Notes under the pieces: generated by a model
What the model was told of the DNA's origin: nothing
The model's database searches: none
What the model saw: only the letters and a program-made list of their open reading frames with translations
NCBI GenBank assembly: GCA_001875255.1
Contig: MJAN01000004.1
Coordinates: 1-64,000 of the forward strand
Length of the DNA stretch: 64,000 bases
Direction: 5' to 3'
From: Candidatus Sabulitectum silens
Lineage (GTDB): Bacteria; Fermentibacterota; Fermentibacteria; Fermentibacterales; JCC-6
Made by a program: the position numbers and the translations under genes
In this document: positions 30,620 through 41,458 of the stretch, piece by piece
Position numbering within the stretch: the first letter of the stretch is position 1
Layout of the letters: every line of letters begins with the position of its first letter

Positions 30620-32335
30620 CTACAGACTGCATACGATAAATGGAACCAGGCCGGCCAGAAGAAGGCTGCCGTCGGAGAGGACCCTCACGGAAAGCTCCGA
30701 TGGGAAGGGCCTTCTCTCAAGGTAAAGGTAGGCGAAGGCCAGAAGGGCCGGGGCCAGAACGAAGGTAACGGCGCACACCGGAAGACCGTTCCCCAGGATG
30801 GCTCCCACCTGCACGAAGGCGGCGGTGAAAGCAGAGGCCAGGAGTATCTTCCTGCACCTGGCCGCGCCAAGATGCAGAGGCAGGGTGTCCATTCCCAGGA
30901 GGGCGTCTCCCTGGAGGTCCACCAGGTCGATGAGAAGGCTTCTGGCGAAAAAGAGGAAGGCCAGGGAAAGGGGCCATACCATGAGCTTCAGGCCGAAGTC
31001 CAGCCCCGCCAGGGTCACCGCAGGCAGAACGCAGACCAGAACCCCCCAGGCCAGCGTGAAGAGTACCTCCCTGGAACCGGGAATGCTCCTTATGACATCC
31101 AGGAACTGGTTCTTCCGCATAAGGGGCAGGGCATAGAGAAGGCATGAAAGGATGGCCGCCAGGGTCCACACCAGCCAGACGGTACCCAGAAGGGCTCCAA
31201 GGGCCAGGGATACCCCCAGGGAGAACCAGCCGGCGCCGAGCATAAGCCCTTCGTTGTTCCTTATGAACTCCTGCCTCTTCTGGCTGGTCATGGATACCCC
31301 GCGGCATTCCAGTACGGCGGTGAAGCTGGTGAAGCTCCAGAGAAGGAAACCCGCCGCCAGCCCGGCGGTGCCCCATCCCGCGCCACCCAGGGAAACCCCC
31401 TGGGCCAGGGCAAGGAAGAGGGCGATTATTGGTATGTGAGCCCCGCTGAAGACGAGGTTCCTGAAGATGGTCCGTATCCACACCCCTCCGTGGGACTGGC
31501 CCTGTATTTCCAGAAGCCTTTCCCGTACCTTCCTTATGCTCCACTCGGGGGTGGATGCGCCGGCGGAAAGAAGCACCCGGCGGTGGCCGGAGAGGGCCCC
31601 GGGATCCAGTTCCTCGTGGGTTTCCACGGTGAACACAGGAAGGCCACTCCTGGAGGCAATTGTGGCAAGTCTGCCGGTGTTGGCGCTGTTCCTGCCGCCT
31701 ACTATCACAACGGCGTCGGCCCTGCGCATGAGTTCACGGAGTTCCCTCTGCCTTCTGGCGGTTGAGTCGCAGATGGTATTGGCAAACTCAAGCCCGGGCC
31801 ACCTTCGGGAAAGCACATCTATGAGTTCCTGGAAATCCTCTGTGTTCTGTGTGGTCTGGGAGAGAAGGAAGGGTTTCTCGAGCTCCGGCAGCTTCTCCAC
31901 CTGGTCAACAGAGGAGATGACCCTGCCCGAGGAGCCCGCCACTGAAAGGATGGCCTTCACCTCGTGGTGGCCGGGATCTCCGAATATCAGGACATCGCAG
32001 CCCCGTGAAGCCCGGCTCGCCGCAATTGAGAGAGCCCTGCCCACCCTGGGGCAGGTGAGGTCCTTCAGCTTCAGGTCAAGCAGGGAAAGCCTCTTCCTTT
32101 CCCCGGCGGTAACGCCGTGGGTACGGAGGAAGAGGGTTCCACCCTTCTGGTCCCAGGGTTCATGGCAGGTGGCCACCCCCCGGTCCCTGAGGGCCTCGAT
32201 GACCTGGGGATTGTGTACCAGGGGGCCGTAGACCCTGAAGGGGGCGTCCCCCTTCTTTATCTCGGTGACCACCCTGTCCACGGCCCGGCGCACTCCCCAG
32301 CAGAAGCCCGCTGTTCTGGCAACTATCACGCTCAT
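30620..32335 (-). CDS. ispH: IspH fused to UbiA-like prenyltransferase membrane domain
   Basis: Single 571-residue frame. Residues 1-285 are 4-hydroxy-3-methylbut-2-enyl diphosphate reductase, the last step of the MEP isoprenoid pathway. The three 4Fe-4S cysteines are Cys12 (AGFCWGV), Cys95 (LTCPRVG) and Cys189 (NTICDST), with His41 and His74 also placed as expected. Residues about 300-571 are a polytopic membrane domain of the UbiA family; its second Asp motif is DLVDLQGDALLGMDTLP near 470-486. The first Asp-rich motif is poorly conserved (RQEFIRNNEG). I chose ATG 32335 because IspH starts MSVIVARTAGFCWG. The fusion could channel IPP/DMAPP-derived prenyl donors. A lost stop codon at the junction cannot be fully excluded. 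Confidence 0.83.
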   Translation of the reverse strand: MSVIVARTAGFCWGVRRAVDRVVTEIKKGDAPFRVYGPLVHNPQVIEALRDRGVATCHEPWDQKGGTLFLRTHGVTAGERKRLSLLDLKLKDLTCPRVGRALSIAASRASRGCDVLIFGDPGHHEVKAILSVAGSSGRVISSVDQVEKLPELEKPFLLSQTTQNTEDFQELIDVLSRRWPGLEFANTICDSTARRQRELRELMRRADAVVIVGGRNSANTGRLATIASRSGLPVFTVETHEELDPGALSGHRRVLLSAGASTPEWSIRKVRERLLEIQGQSHGGVWIRTIFRNLVFSGAHIPIIALFLALAQGVSLGGAGWGTAGLAAGFLLWSFTSFTAVLECRGVSMTSQKRQEFIRNNEGLMLGAGWFSLGVSLALGALLGTVWLVWTLAAILSCLLYALPLMRKNQFLDVIRSIPGSREVLFTLAWGVLVCVLPAVTLAGLDFGLKLMVWPLSLAFLFFARSLLIDLVDLQGDALLGMDTLPLHLGAARCRKILLASAFTAAFVQVGAILGNGLPVCAVTFVLAPALLAFAYLYLERRPFPSELSVRVLSDGSLLLAGLVPFIVCSL

Positions 32336-32376
32336 GGGGCAAAGATACAAAGAAAAGGAATATTCCGTTAACGAAG

Positions 32377-32402
32377 GAGAGCCGGCCCGGAGGCCGGCTC
32401 TC
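32377..32402 (-). terminator. Strong hairpin between the secreted protein and ispH genes
   Basis: A perfect 11-base-pair inverted repeat (GAGAGCCGGCC and GGCCGGCTCTC) around a 4-base loop lies 24 bases after the stop of the secreted protein gene. The T tract after it on the minus strand is weak, so it may act as an attenuating or 3' end-protecting hairpin as well as a terminator. Confidence 0.6.
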
Positions 32403-32425
32403 TGCAAACTGCTGTACCGTAAGAC

Positions 32426-33055
32426 CTAGAATGCGGTCTTGAGTGAACCCCAGCTTGTGTTGTCGAATGCGCCAAGTTCGGCGTAGACGGACACGAAGTA
32501 GTTGCAGGGTCCGGCTCCGATGGCCCAGGGTTCCCAGACGATGAAGTCATCGCTGTAGAGACTGTGGGCAGCGCCGCCCCAGAGACCGCCCTGGGAGTTG
32601 TCGCCGAGGATGGCAGGCCATCCGCCTGCGCTCATCTCGGTGTTGGCGAGGCTCCAGAAGTTCTGCTCAACGACAATTCCGGGATCGTAGTCGGCGTAGA
32701 CCGGAGCGAGGTGGATTGCGGTTACCATTGTCTGGTCGAGCTGCATCATGGGGCCCATTGCGTCGCCGTTCCAGAGTTCCATGTAGAAATCAGCGCTGTC
32801 CCAGGGATAGCTGGCGTGGTGGTAGAACCACATCTCGGCCTGCAAGACCTCGCCACCCGTGGTTCCGGGGATGAAGTCCTCGGTGTTGAACCACACGCCT
32901 CTGTAGGTTCCGCCCCATGTGAGCCAGTTAAATGTACCGTCGTCGTACACGAGCCAATCTGCGTCTTTCTCAGGTACTGTTCCCATTTCAACAGCGAACT
33001 GACCTGCGTAAGCCGCCAGTGAAAGTACAGCAAGAATTGCTATCGCCTTCTTCAT
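32426..33055 (-). CDS. Secreted protein of unknown function
   Basis: 209 residues with a clean signal peptide (MKKAIAILAVLSLAAYA, cleavage before GQF). The mature part is acidic and rich in Trp, Tyr, Asp and Gly (WLTWGGTYRGVWF, WFYHHASYPWDSADFYME), which suggests an all-beta carbohydrate-binding or surface fold. No family is recognised. It has a very strong ribosome binding site (AAAGGAGAG), a possible promoter 62-90 bases upstream (TTGACA, 17 bases, AATGTT) and the strong hairpin downstream. It may therefore be highly expressed as its own unit. Confidence 0.7.
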   Translation of the reverse strand: MKKAIAILAVLSLAAYAGQFAVEMGTVPEKDADWLVYDDGTFNWLTWGGTYRGVWFNTEDFIPGTTGGEVLQAEMWFYHHASYPWDSADFYMELWNGDAMGPMMQLDQTMVTAIHLAPVYADYDPGIVVEQNFWSLANTEMSAGGWPAILGDNSQGGLWGGAAHSLYSDDFIVWEPWAIGAGPCNYFVSVYAELGAFDNTSWGSLKTAF

Positions 33056-33162
33056 GACTCTCCTTTCTTCTGTGTTTGAGTAGCACGAACCCCTTGGTTT
33101 CCCGTATCACTGCTGAAACATTCAGTGAGTTTCAGGCCATGTCAAGCCCTTATGGTGGCAGG

Positions 33163-35134
33163 TCACCTTGCCTTTTCCATGAGTTTTCTCATTATGTCCC
33201 GAAGCCTGGCGGCCTCCTCGAACTCCAGCCTTTCCGCGGCCTCCATCATTTTGCCTCCAGGGAGGCAATGTTCTCCAGTGTGTATCTCTCGGTCCGGGCT
33301 TCCGCCGGTGTGGAGGCTTTCTTTCCCATGATATCCGCTATTCCCGTGGACCTTATGATCTCTTCCCGGCTCTTCGTAACCGTTCTGGGGGTTATTCCGT
33401 GGCTGCGGTTGTACTCCAGCTGTATCGCCCTGCGTCTTGCGGTTTCATCCATGGCCCAGGCCATGGAGTCCGTTACCGTGTCGGCGTAGAAGATGACCTT
33501 TCCCACATTGTTCCTGGCGGCCCTTCCCGCGGTCTGGACCAGGCTGGTCCGTGAACGGAGGAACCCCTCTTTGTCGGCGTCCATCACCGCCACGAGGGTT
33601 ACCTCGGGAAGGTCAAGGCCCTCACGAAGGAGGTTAACCCCAACGAGGACATCGAACTCCGCCAGGCGCAGTTCCCTGAGTATGGAAACCCTTTCCAGGG
33701 CATCTATCTCGCTGTGGATGTACTTCGTTCTCATGTCCAGTCCGGAAAGGTATCCCGAAAGCTCCTCGGCCATCTTCTTGGTGATGGTGGTAACAAGGAC
33801 CCTTCCGCCCTTTGCGGTGGCGGTCCTTGTCTGTTCCACCAGGTCGTCCACCTGGCCCAGGGCGGGTCTGACCTCTATCTCAGGGTCCACCAGGCCGGTG
33901 GGCCTTACTATCTGCTCAATGATCCTCGAGGACCTTTCCAGCTCATACTCAGCCGGGGTGGCGGACATGCAGAGCTTCATACCGGTCATGTCCTGGAACT
34001 CCTCCAGGAAAAGGGGCCTGTTGTCCAGGGCCGAAGGAAGCCTGAAGCCGTGCTGAACCAGGGTTTCCTTCCGGGACCTGTCCCCCCGGTACATTCCCCG
34101 TATCTGGGGCAGTGTCCGGTGGCTTTCGTCGATGAAGACCAGATAGTCCTCGGGAAAGTAGTCCAGGAGGCATGAGGGTCTTTCCCCCTCTTTCCGACCT
34201 TCGATATGCCTGCTGTAGTTCTCTATGCCGGAGCAGTAGCCGGTCTCCCCCATCATCTCAAGGTCGTAGGTGGTCCTGGATTCCAGCCGGTGGGCCTCCA
34301 GCATCCTGCCCTCGGCCCTGAGGCTGAGAAGCCTCCGATCCAGCTCCTCCCTTATCCTGCCCATGGCCAGGTTAAGCTTCTTCTCCCCGGTCACGAAGTG
34401 CTTCGCAGGGAAAATGGTGGTGGCATCCATGGAATCCAGTACATGGCCGGTGAGGTGGTCCATCTGCCTTATGCTGTCAACGGTGGTCCCGAAGAACTCT
34501 ATGCGGACACCGGTGCTTGAATAGGAGGGGACGAGGTCGATGATGTCCCCCCTCACACGGAAGTAACCCCTGGCAAGGGCCACATCGTTCCGCCGATACT
34601 GCATTCCCACCAGCTTCATCAGAAGGCTGTCCCTGGACAGTGTGTCCCCCAGGCTTACTCGAAGGCCGGTACCCATGAAATCCTTCGGGGAACCCAGGCC
34701 ATAGAGGCAGCTCACCGAGGCCACCACGATGACATCCTTCCTGCTGAGAAGACTTGCGGTGGCCCTGAGGCGGAGCCTGTCCAGCTCTTCGTTAAGACTG
34801 GCGTCCTTTTCTATGAACATGTCCCTGGCTGGAAGATAGGCCTCGGCTGGTAGTAGTCGTAGTAGCTCACGAAGTACTCCACTGCGTTCTTCGGGAAAAA
34901 GCCGGAAAGCTCGCCGAAAAGCTGTGCGGCGAGGGTCTTGTTGTGGCTGATCACCAGGGAGGGAAGGTTCATCTTCTCTATTACCGCCGCCATGGTGTAG
35001 GTCTTTCCCGAACCGGTGACCCCAAGAAGGGTCTGCCACTCATGGCCCCGGGAGAAACCCTCCAGAATGCCCTCTATGGCCTTCGGCTGGTCCCCCGAGG
35101 GTTTGAAGGGGGCTTGAAGGGTGAAACCGGCCAG
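33163..35134 (-). CDS. uvrB: Excinuclease ABC subunit B, frameshifted
   Basis: DNA damage recognition helicase of nucleotide excision repair, about 657 residues. Walker A is [11 protein letters not shown], followed by [13 protein letters not shown], the beta-hairpin [16 protein letters not shown], helicase motifs ([14 protein letters not shown] region, [29 protein letters not shown]) and a C-terminal UVR domain ([17 protein letters not shown]). Breaks are near 35000, 34850 and 33250. The N-terminus ([17 protein letters not shown]) has no ATG, GTG or TTG in frame after the stop at its 5' side; CTG at 35134 is the only visible candidate, so the start is uncertain. It follows pheT directly. Confidence 0.92.
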
Positions 35135-35136
35135 GG

Positions 35137-36777
35137 CTACCTCAGGCTCTCAAGGGATATCTCGAATCCCGCCACGGGAACCCCTATTCCCCAGGCTTCA
35201 AGAACCGCGGGATGGAACTCGCCGATGATCCCGGAGGATGCGCCGTCTATGCGCACCACCGCGCTTCTGCCCGGTATGAACCGGGGGTCGTCGATCTCCT
35301 CCAGGGAAAGCTGAAGCTCCCTGTGGTGGCAGAGGATGCCCAGTATGGAATGAACGGTTCCCAGGTCCCCGTCCCCGGCGGTAACCGCCAGATTTACATC
35401 GGTTTCGCAGAGGCCGCCCTGATCCCTTTTGAGGACCTCTCCAACGGTGAAGACATTATGGGGGAAGGAGGCGTGGCCGCTCACCGATTCCACCTCCAGC
35501 AGCGCCGGGAGAAGGGTGTTGGAAACCACTCCGTACTCCGCGGTCATGGGATTCTCTATTCTTATCGGTTCCCCGGGGGTGCGTGTGAGCCCGGTGATCT
35601 TCTCGGCGCTGGTAAGGACAGGCCGCATGATCTCCTCGCAGCCTGCGCCCACCAGAAGGGTCTTCACCGTGGCGGCGAGGACCTCGGAGGGCGCCGCGGA
35701 ACCCACGGTGTACTCCGATGGGAGAAGCGGTTCCATATTGTTCAGCCCTATGGCTATGGCAATGTCCTCGATAAGGTCCGCGGGGTGGATGCCGTCCCTT
35801 CTGTAGGGGGGCATCACCGCCGTCACCGAATCGGAGGAAAGGGATATCTCCCCATAGTCCATCTTCGAGAGCAGTTTTTCCAGCTGAAGGTCTTCCGCCC
35901 TCTCTCCGGTGATCGAGGATATGTCCCTGAAGGATGCGGTGAGGGTGTCCCGGAAGACCACCGGTGTGACCTCGCTTGCTCCCCGGGGATACCTTATCTC
36001 CACAGGCTCTATAACGGCGCCCCGGTCTTCCAGGTTGCAGGCCAGTATTGTGGCGGTGAGGTTGACCGTCTGGCGGTCGGTTCCCGTTACCTCGCAGAAA
36101 AGTGCACTCTGCCCCGGCTCCACCCTGCCGGTGGTGTGGCTGTTCAGCACCGGAGGAAAGGACAGCACGGAACCGGAGGCGTCCTGGAGGATTGGGTATT
36201 CCCTTTGCCCCCGGAGCAGTCCGGCGTACTTCACCCCGGCCTCGGTCTTCTCCAGCACCCGGGCCAGGCTCATTTCTTCCTCCTCTCCCAGGGGGTGAAA
36301 GACCCTTTCCGGAGAGGCTGTGGTGTAGTCCACGGGAAAACAGATGTTCTCAAGGGAATAGAAACCTATGGCCGCGGTGCGCCGCTCCTTTCCGAAGCTG
36401 GCAGCGAGTTTTTCCTGGGCGGTTATAAGGGCCTCGAGCCCCTCTTCGTCCACGGTCCAGCCGGTGGCGGTGAAGGCGGCGATAAAGGGTCTTATCTCTG
36501 AAAGTCCTTCGCTGACATCGATGTGCCTTCCCGGGCTGCCCAGGTCGGCCAGATGGGCTTCCGCTCTTTCCCGGCGATAACACCGCAGGCCCCGGGCGAT
36601 CCCCTCGGTGGTCCAGAGGTCCGGTCTGTTGGTGTCGTTGAGCTCTATCTTCACCCTGCCACCGCTCATGCCGTCGAGTTCAGCCTTCAGCGGTTCCAGG
36701 GCATCTTCCAGCCCGGTGGCGTCGGGAAGCTCGGCAAGGGCCAGGAAATCCTTCAGGGGTACTTCTATCTTAGGCAT
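35137..36777 (-). CDS. pheT: Phenylalanyl-tRNA synthetase beta subunit, archaeal/spirochaete-type
   Basis: Intact, 546 residues, much shorter than the roughly 800-residue bacterial form and lacking its N-terminal EMAP-like tRNA-binding domain and C-terminal FDX domain. It starts [19 protein letters not shown]; conserved elements include [33 protein letters not shown], the B5-like region with [23 protein letters not shown] and [21 protein letters not shown]. The start ATG 36777, 8 bases after GGAGG, overlaps the pheS stop; a TTG 15 bases upstream is less likely. The pair must function as alpha2-beta2 with the neighbouring pheS. Confidence 0.93.
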   Translation of the reverse strand: MPKIEVPLKDFLALAELPDATGLEDALEPLKAELDGMSGGRVKIELNDTNRPDLWTTEGIARGLRCYRRERAEAHLADLGSPGRHIDVSEGLSEIRPFIAAFTATGWTVDEEGLEALITAQEKLAASFGKERRTAAIGFYSLENICFPVDYTTASPERVFHPLGEEEEMSLARVLEKTEAGVKYAGLLRGQREYPILQDASGSVLSFPPVLNSHTTGRVEPGQSALFCEVTGTDRQTVNLTATILACNLEDRGAVIEPVEIRYPRGASEVTPVVFRDTLTASFRDISSITGERAEDLQLEKLLSKMDYGEISLSSDSVTAVMPPYRRDGIHPADLIEDIAIAIGLNNMEPLLPSEYTVGSAAPSEVLAATVKTLLVGAGCEEIMRPVLTSAEKITGLTRTPGEPIRIENPMTAEYGVVSNTLLPALLEVESVSGHASFPHNVFTVGEVLKRDQGGLCETDVNLAVTAGDGDLGTVHSILGILCHHRELQLSLEEIDDPRFIPGRSAVVRIDGASSGIIGEFHPAVLEAWGIGVPVAGFEISLESLR

Positions 36778-38325
36778 CTTTCCCACCTCCAAGAAGCTTT
36801 TCCGGTTTGGTGATCATTTCCCTCAGCCTGGCCAGATCCGGTGTGAGAAGGTCGCGTATGTCCGACAATTCCAGGGCCATCAGGGCCATTCTGTCCAGCC
36901 CCAGCCCCCAGGCTATCACCGGAACCTCTACCCCCAGGGGAAGGCACACCTCCCTGCGGAAGAGACCGGCGCCCCCCATTTCGAACCAGCCAAGGGAGGG
37001 ATGCTTGATGTGTATCTCCACAGAGGGTTCGGTGAAGGGGAAATAGGCGGGAACGAACTTGTAGTCCGTTGCCCCGGCCACCTCGGTGGCGAAGAGCTTG
37101 AGAAGGCCCAGAAGATGTCTCAGGCTGATATGCTCGCCGAGTACTATGCCCTCCACCTGGTAGAAATCCGGAAGGTGGGTGGCGTCGACCTGGTCATAGC
37201 GGAAGCACTTTGCAATTCCGAAGTACTTTCCGGGAATATCAGGGTTCGAGGCCAGGGTCCGGGCGGACAGGGCGGTTCCCTGGGAGCGCATTATTGCCCG
37301 GAGTGACCTGTTCCAGTCAAAGCTGTATTCCCAGCCCCTTCCCCCGGTGTCTCCGCCGTTCTCGTGGACAGCCTTGACCATTTCCCCGGTGGCCCTTTCC
37401 GGAGGGGCCACCTCTACGCCCTCCTCCAGATAGTAGGCGTCGTGGATGTCCCGGGCGGGGTGGAACTGGGGCATGAAAAGGGCATCGTTGTTCCAGAACT
37501 CGTTCTCCGCAAGTGACCCTTCATTTCCCGAAATCCCATTGACTGTAGCTTGTTCCGGACGGTGGAAAGGAAACACCGTAGGGGTGCAGCCTTCCAATGT
37601 GTATACGGGCCGGGGAATATCCACCTGATACCTTCGGAATGTACCCTTTTTCCACTCGCCGGAGGCAAGTATCTCCCTGGTCACCCTGCCGATGGTAACC
37701 CTGCCCCTGGAATCCTCCAGGGCCTTTCTGCCCCTTTCGGTAATGGCGATGGTGGAGCTTGTTGACTCGTTAAGGATGAACTCGGCCCTGGACTTCCCCC
37801 TTTTGGGAGCCCTGGCGGAAACCGCGTCGGCCAGCGCCGGCTCCAGCTCGTGGAAGGAAACGCTTCCCCCTTCCTGGAACACCGAATAGACTTCATTCCA
37901 AAGCCGTGAGAACACACCGCATTCGGGGTCGGCAATGGTTAGCCCCCCGGAACCCCTTTCAAGGACCCCTTCCCTGACCAGGCACCCATGGCGCTTCCCC
38001 AGCGGGCCCGGTCAAAGAGCTGGTCCTTCTGTATCTCAGCAAGATCGGAAGCCCCGGCCTTCACCGCCTGAAAGAGTGCCAGTTCCGGGGTGGTTCCCCT
38101 GGCAAGATTGTCGAGACCCAGGGGCCCCGGCTCCACGGTTACGGTCCTGGTGGTTTCCAGTACCTCGGCGAGACCCCTTGAAAGAATCCACTGTACCGCC
38201 CTCCTGCAGGACCCTTCATCCATGCCGGCACCGGTAACCGCCTGGGAGTCGGTTGCCGGGGAATTCTCAGCCAGCCATTCCAGCAGGGTTTTCTCCAGGG
38301 GATGAAGGTCCCCCGTTGTATCCAT
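36770..38325 (-). CDS. pheS: Phenylalanyl-tRNA synthetase alpha subunit, archaeal-type, frameshifted
   Basis: About 518 residues. The N-terminal part carries winged-helix repeats typical of the archaeal/eukaryal type (LHPLEKTLLEWLAENS, PELALFQAVKAGASDLAEI), and the class II core has FWNNDALFMPQFHPARDIHD, KCFRYDQVDATHLPDFYQVEG and WGLGLDRMALMALE (motif 3). An indel near 37930 breaks the N-terminal part (corrected: TIADPECGVFSRLWNEVY). Two compensating indels at 37510-37575 scramble 18 residues whose correct frame reads STVRNKLQSMGFREMKG. It starts 9 bases after the caspase gene. Confidence 0.92.
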
Positions 38326-38333
38326 AGACAATG

Positions 38334-40665
38334 CTACCTCTCCTGATTCCAGACCTCGGTGTCCCCGGGCATGAAGAGCCCCTGCTCCGGCCTTGGTATG
38401 CGGTACTCTCCCTTGAGGACCGTTCCGCATTCGGGACACTCGGCCATTCGTTCATTGACCACCGCGTCACAGACGGGACATATCCTGGCAAGCATGCCAT
38501 CGACATATTCAACAAGTTCACCCGCCGTCACTATTCCATTTCCATCGGTATCCGCCGCCCCCTGGAAGCTTCCAGAAGCACCGGCGTAAGTATTCTCTCG
38601 CTAACGGACCTGTCCTCTCTGGCGGCGGTGACCACCAGAACATCATCACCGGGACGGAAGTCGTTCACAAGGCCTCCTGAATTACAGGCGTCGGCGAAGA
38701 GAAGCACCCCGCCGGGAAAACCCCGGAGGTGCTCAGCCAGGGCGTCGTCGGAGAGATCCTCATCGTAGAAGCACAGCACCTCATTAATGCCGTCGGCCTC
38801 TTCAGAGCCACCTGAACCCGGAGCCTCCTGGCTTCCGTGGCCGCTATAGAAAACCACCAGGCGGTCTTCGGGACCGGCCCTTTCAGAGAGGCTCCCCACC
38901 GACCGGGTGAAAGCCTCCGAGGTGGCTTCGGCATCCACCAGAAGTATCATACGCCGGGGATCCACCCCCTGCTCGTCCCTGAGGAAACGGTACATATCAA
39001 TGGCGTCCATGCTGGCCCTGAAGAGTATGTCCTCCATGGATCCATAGCCGCTGATCCCGACGATCACCGCCCAGGTTTCCGGCGCCGGGGTGCCCGGCGG
39101 GATGTCCTCGGTGGGTATCCTTTCAGCGGAAAGCCTGTATGTGCCTCTTCGTTCGGGGTGTAGGCATAGACCGTTATGCCGTAGAGTCCGGCTTCCCTGC
39201 AGTGGAGTGTAACCGATTCATCCGCGGCGTTGTCGGAATTGCTGAGACCACCCTGGGCCTGAAGGGCATAACCGGGGCCGCTCACCAGCATGTCGAGGTC
39301 AAAGCTCCTCTGATCGCCGCGAAGCTCTATCACCAGTGTGTTCCCGGCCTCTCCGTTCAGGGAATAGTAACTGGTTCCCGGCGTGGTGTCATCCACCCGG
39401 CCACGCACCAGGCCGGCAACCGGTGTCGTCTCACTTTCGGTAACGAAGAGATCGAATGAACCGGCCATTCCCGGTGACATGAAGGATGGCGAAAGCCATA
39501 CAGTGTCACCCTCTGATACCCAGAAGCAGAAGCTTTCGTCGCCCCTCGGGGTGTTCATGACCACGGAGGGCTCACCGAAGCCGTCAAAGAGCCGGAGATC
39601 GCCGTCCCTGAGCTTGTCGAAAACCCCGGAGAATGTGTACAAACCGGACTCTTCCGGTGTGAAACCCAGCAGGTGCGATCCACCGAAGGCGGTCTCCCCG
39701 GTGTACTTCCTCCCGGGGACAAGCATGTCCCGAACACCTCCCAGGGAGAGTTGGAAGGGAAAGGACTCCGCCTCGGTGTCCAGCTGAAAGGGAAACACCT
39801 CCACCACCGTCGGCGAATCCCCCGGGGACAGCAGAACACACTCGGAGCTGAAATAGGTGGCGGCGGAGTAAATGGTTTCTCCGTGGCCGTCGGTAACATA
39901 CATATCAAGGTCGCCCTCGCCGGTGAAGGTGAGTTCCAGAAGGGTTTCCCCGTTCAGTTCCGGCAGAAGGTACCGGTGAACATTCCCCGATGAGACGTCG
40001 GCGGTGAGTTTTTCCCCCAGAACAGGGAAATCCCCTGCTCTGGACATTTCAAGTGTGTAGTCGCCGCTTCCGCCTTTGTTGTACCTGGAAACCACCACCT
40101 GGATCTCTTCCCCGGTGAGGAGGTTGAAGGTGAGTTTCTCCGATGAAGTAACCCCGTAGCTGCCTGCCCAGAGTGTGTTGTCGCCGCTGTATATCTCCAG
40201 GTCGAGGTCCGCCAGCTCGTCGGTTCCGCCGAGGATGAAGTTCCACTTTCCGGAGGATCCCGGGCTGAAGGACCAGATCTCTGCCATTTCAGCGGCGGAC
40301 AGGCTTGAGCTCACGCTGCCGCCGGTTATAAGAGATGGCTCCAGGTATTCAACGGTAAAGACCACATCCTCAGTGGAAGAGGCCTTGACCCAGAACCAGT
40401 AGTCGCTGTAGGCGGAGAGTACCAGGGGGGAACCGTCGGTGGAGACCGCCATGGGTTCGCCGGCGTCGTCGTAGGCGGTCATGGGTACCGCCGGACTGGA
40501 GCTTACTTGAAGGACCGAGTACTCGGTTTCAAGTATCCTGAGCCAGCCGCAGCCATCGATGGTTGCACCGGCAACCACCGCCTCACCGCTGATGCCGGGT
40601 ACGGAGGATGCGTCGGGGAGCACCGCCCCGAACATGGCAATAACCGCCATAACCAAAGTATTCAC
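38334..40665 (-). CDS. Secreted caspase-family protease with beta, EF-hand and zinc-ribbon domains, frameshifted
   Basis: About 777 residues. A signal peptide is followed by a long beta-rich part with several PPC-like repeats (for example WNFILGGTDELADLDLEIYS, GTSYYSLNGEAGNTLVIELR). After an indel near 39110 comes a caspase/metacaspase p20 domain with His in VVFYSGHGSQE and Cys in LLFADACNSGG. After an indel near 38550 come a canonical EF-hand loop (DTDGNGIVTAGE) and two CPxC pairs forming a zinc ribbon (CPVCDAVV, CPECGTV). The start is ATG 40665; a possible promoter (TTGTCA, 14 bases, TATTAT) lies at 40748-40723. Caspase-type cleavage after Arg/Lys with calcium control is an inference from the family. 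Confidence 0.78.
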
Positions 40666-40752
40666 GAAGAACCGCCCCTCGGAAAGCGTTGAAGATACTG
40701 AGCATTACTGGAAGCACCTACGATAATATGATACAGAGGATCTGACAAAAGG

Positions 40753-41458
40753 CTAGAACTGCTGGGCGAAGGCACTGAAAGAAGGTTGGGAAAGCTCGGT
40801 ATCCTTCCTCTCCCCGGAAACTGCAACCGCCAGGTCCCACAGGCAGAGAAGGGCATAGCCCTTCACCTTTCGCTGAAGGACACCACAACGGGCACGGAAG
40901 ACTCCGCTACGGGTACATGAAGACAGAGGGTTGCCTGCCCGGGTCGCCAGGCGTCGGGAAGCCTGTCTCCAGTGGGCCAGAGGGAAAAGACCAGTTTCAG
41001 GTGGGGGATGAGGGGTCCCGCCGTTCCAGGAGATCCAGGAATACCTCCATTTTACCGCCCAGGTGATGGATTGCCGCGCGGATCTGTGTGGGTGGTCTTA
41101 CAGGATTGCCTCCCGGTTCAGGAAGGGAGGTTATGAAGTCTATGCCGTCCCTGCGCCGGTAACCGAGTTCCAAAAGTGCCGATGCCTCTCCGGCGCAGGC
41201 CCGAAGAAGCGCCGAGGCCCCGTTCCCGGGGAGAAAGGTGCTTGAAACCGATTCGTCGGTCCACAGGTTGACCTGTCTGTAGGTCTCCCTCACCCGCTCC
41301 CCCGCAGGTGTCCTGGAGATGTCAGAAACTATCTGTCGGACCCTTGGAAGCTGGGGAACCCTTACGGCGTTCCTGCCGGTGGAGGACCTGGAAACGGTGC
41401 GTCTGAAGAGCACTTCAAGATCTTCCAGTGTTTTTAGTTCAGCGGGGAATCTTACCAC
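40753..41458 (-). CDS. Hypothetical protein, frameshifted
   Basis: About 234 residues after two corrections. The first 153 residues are in one frame (LEDLEVLFRRTVSRSSTGRN, RETYRQVNLWTDESVSSTFL, AIHHLGGKMEVFLDLLE). An indel near 41015 leads to IPHLKLVFSLWPTGDRLPDA and HVPVAESSVPVVVSFSER, and another near 40870 to VKGYALLCLWDLAVAVSGE, ending at TAG 40755-40753. There is no signal peptide and no known family. The second half looks like a compact beta domain. The start overlaps the Xer recombinase stop, so the two are co-translated. Confidence 0.55.

Noticed and set aside
35212..36501. 429-codon plus-strand frame opposite pheT
   Set aside because: pheT is complete and conserved on the other strand; this frame shows no domain or ribosome binding site.
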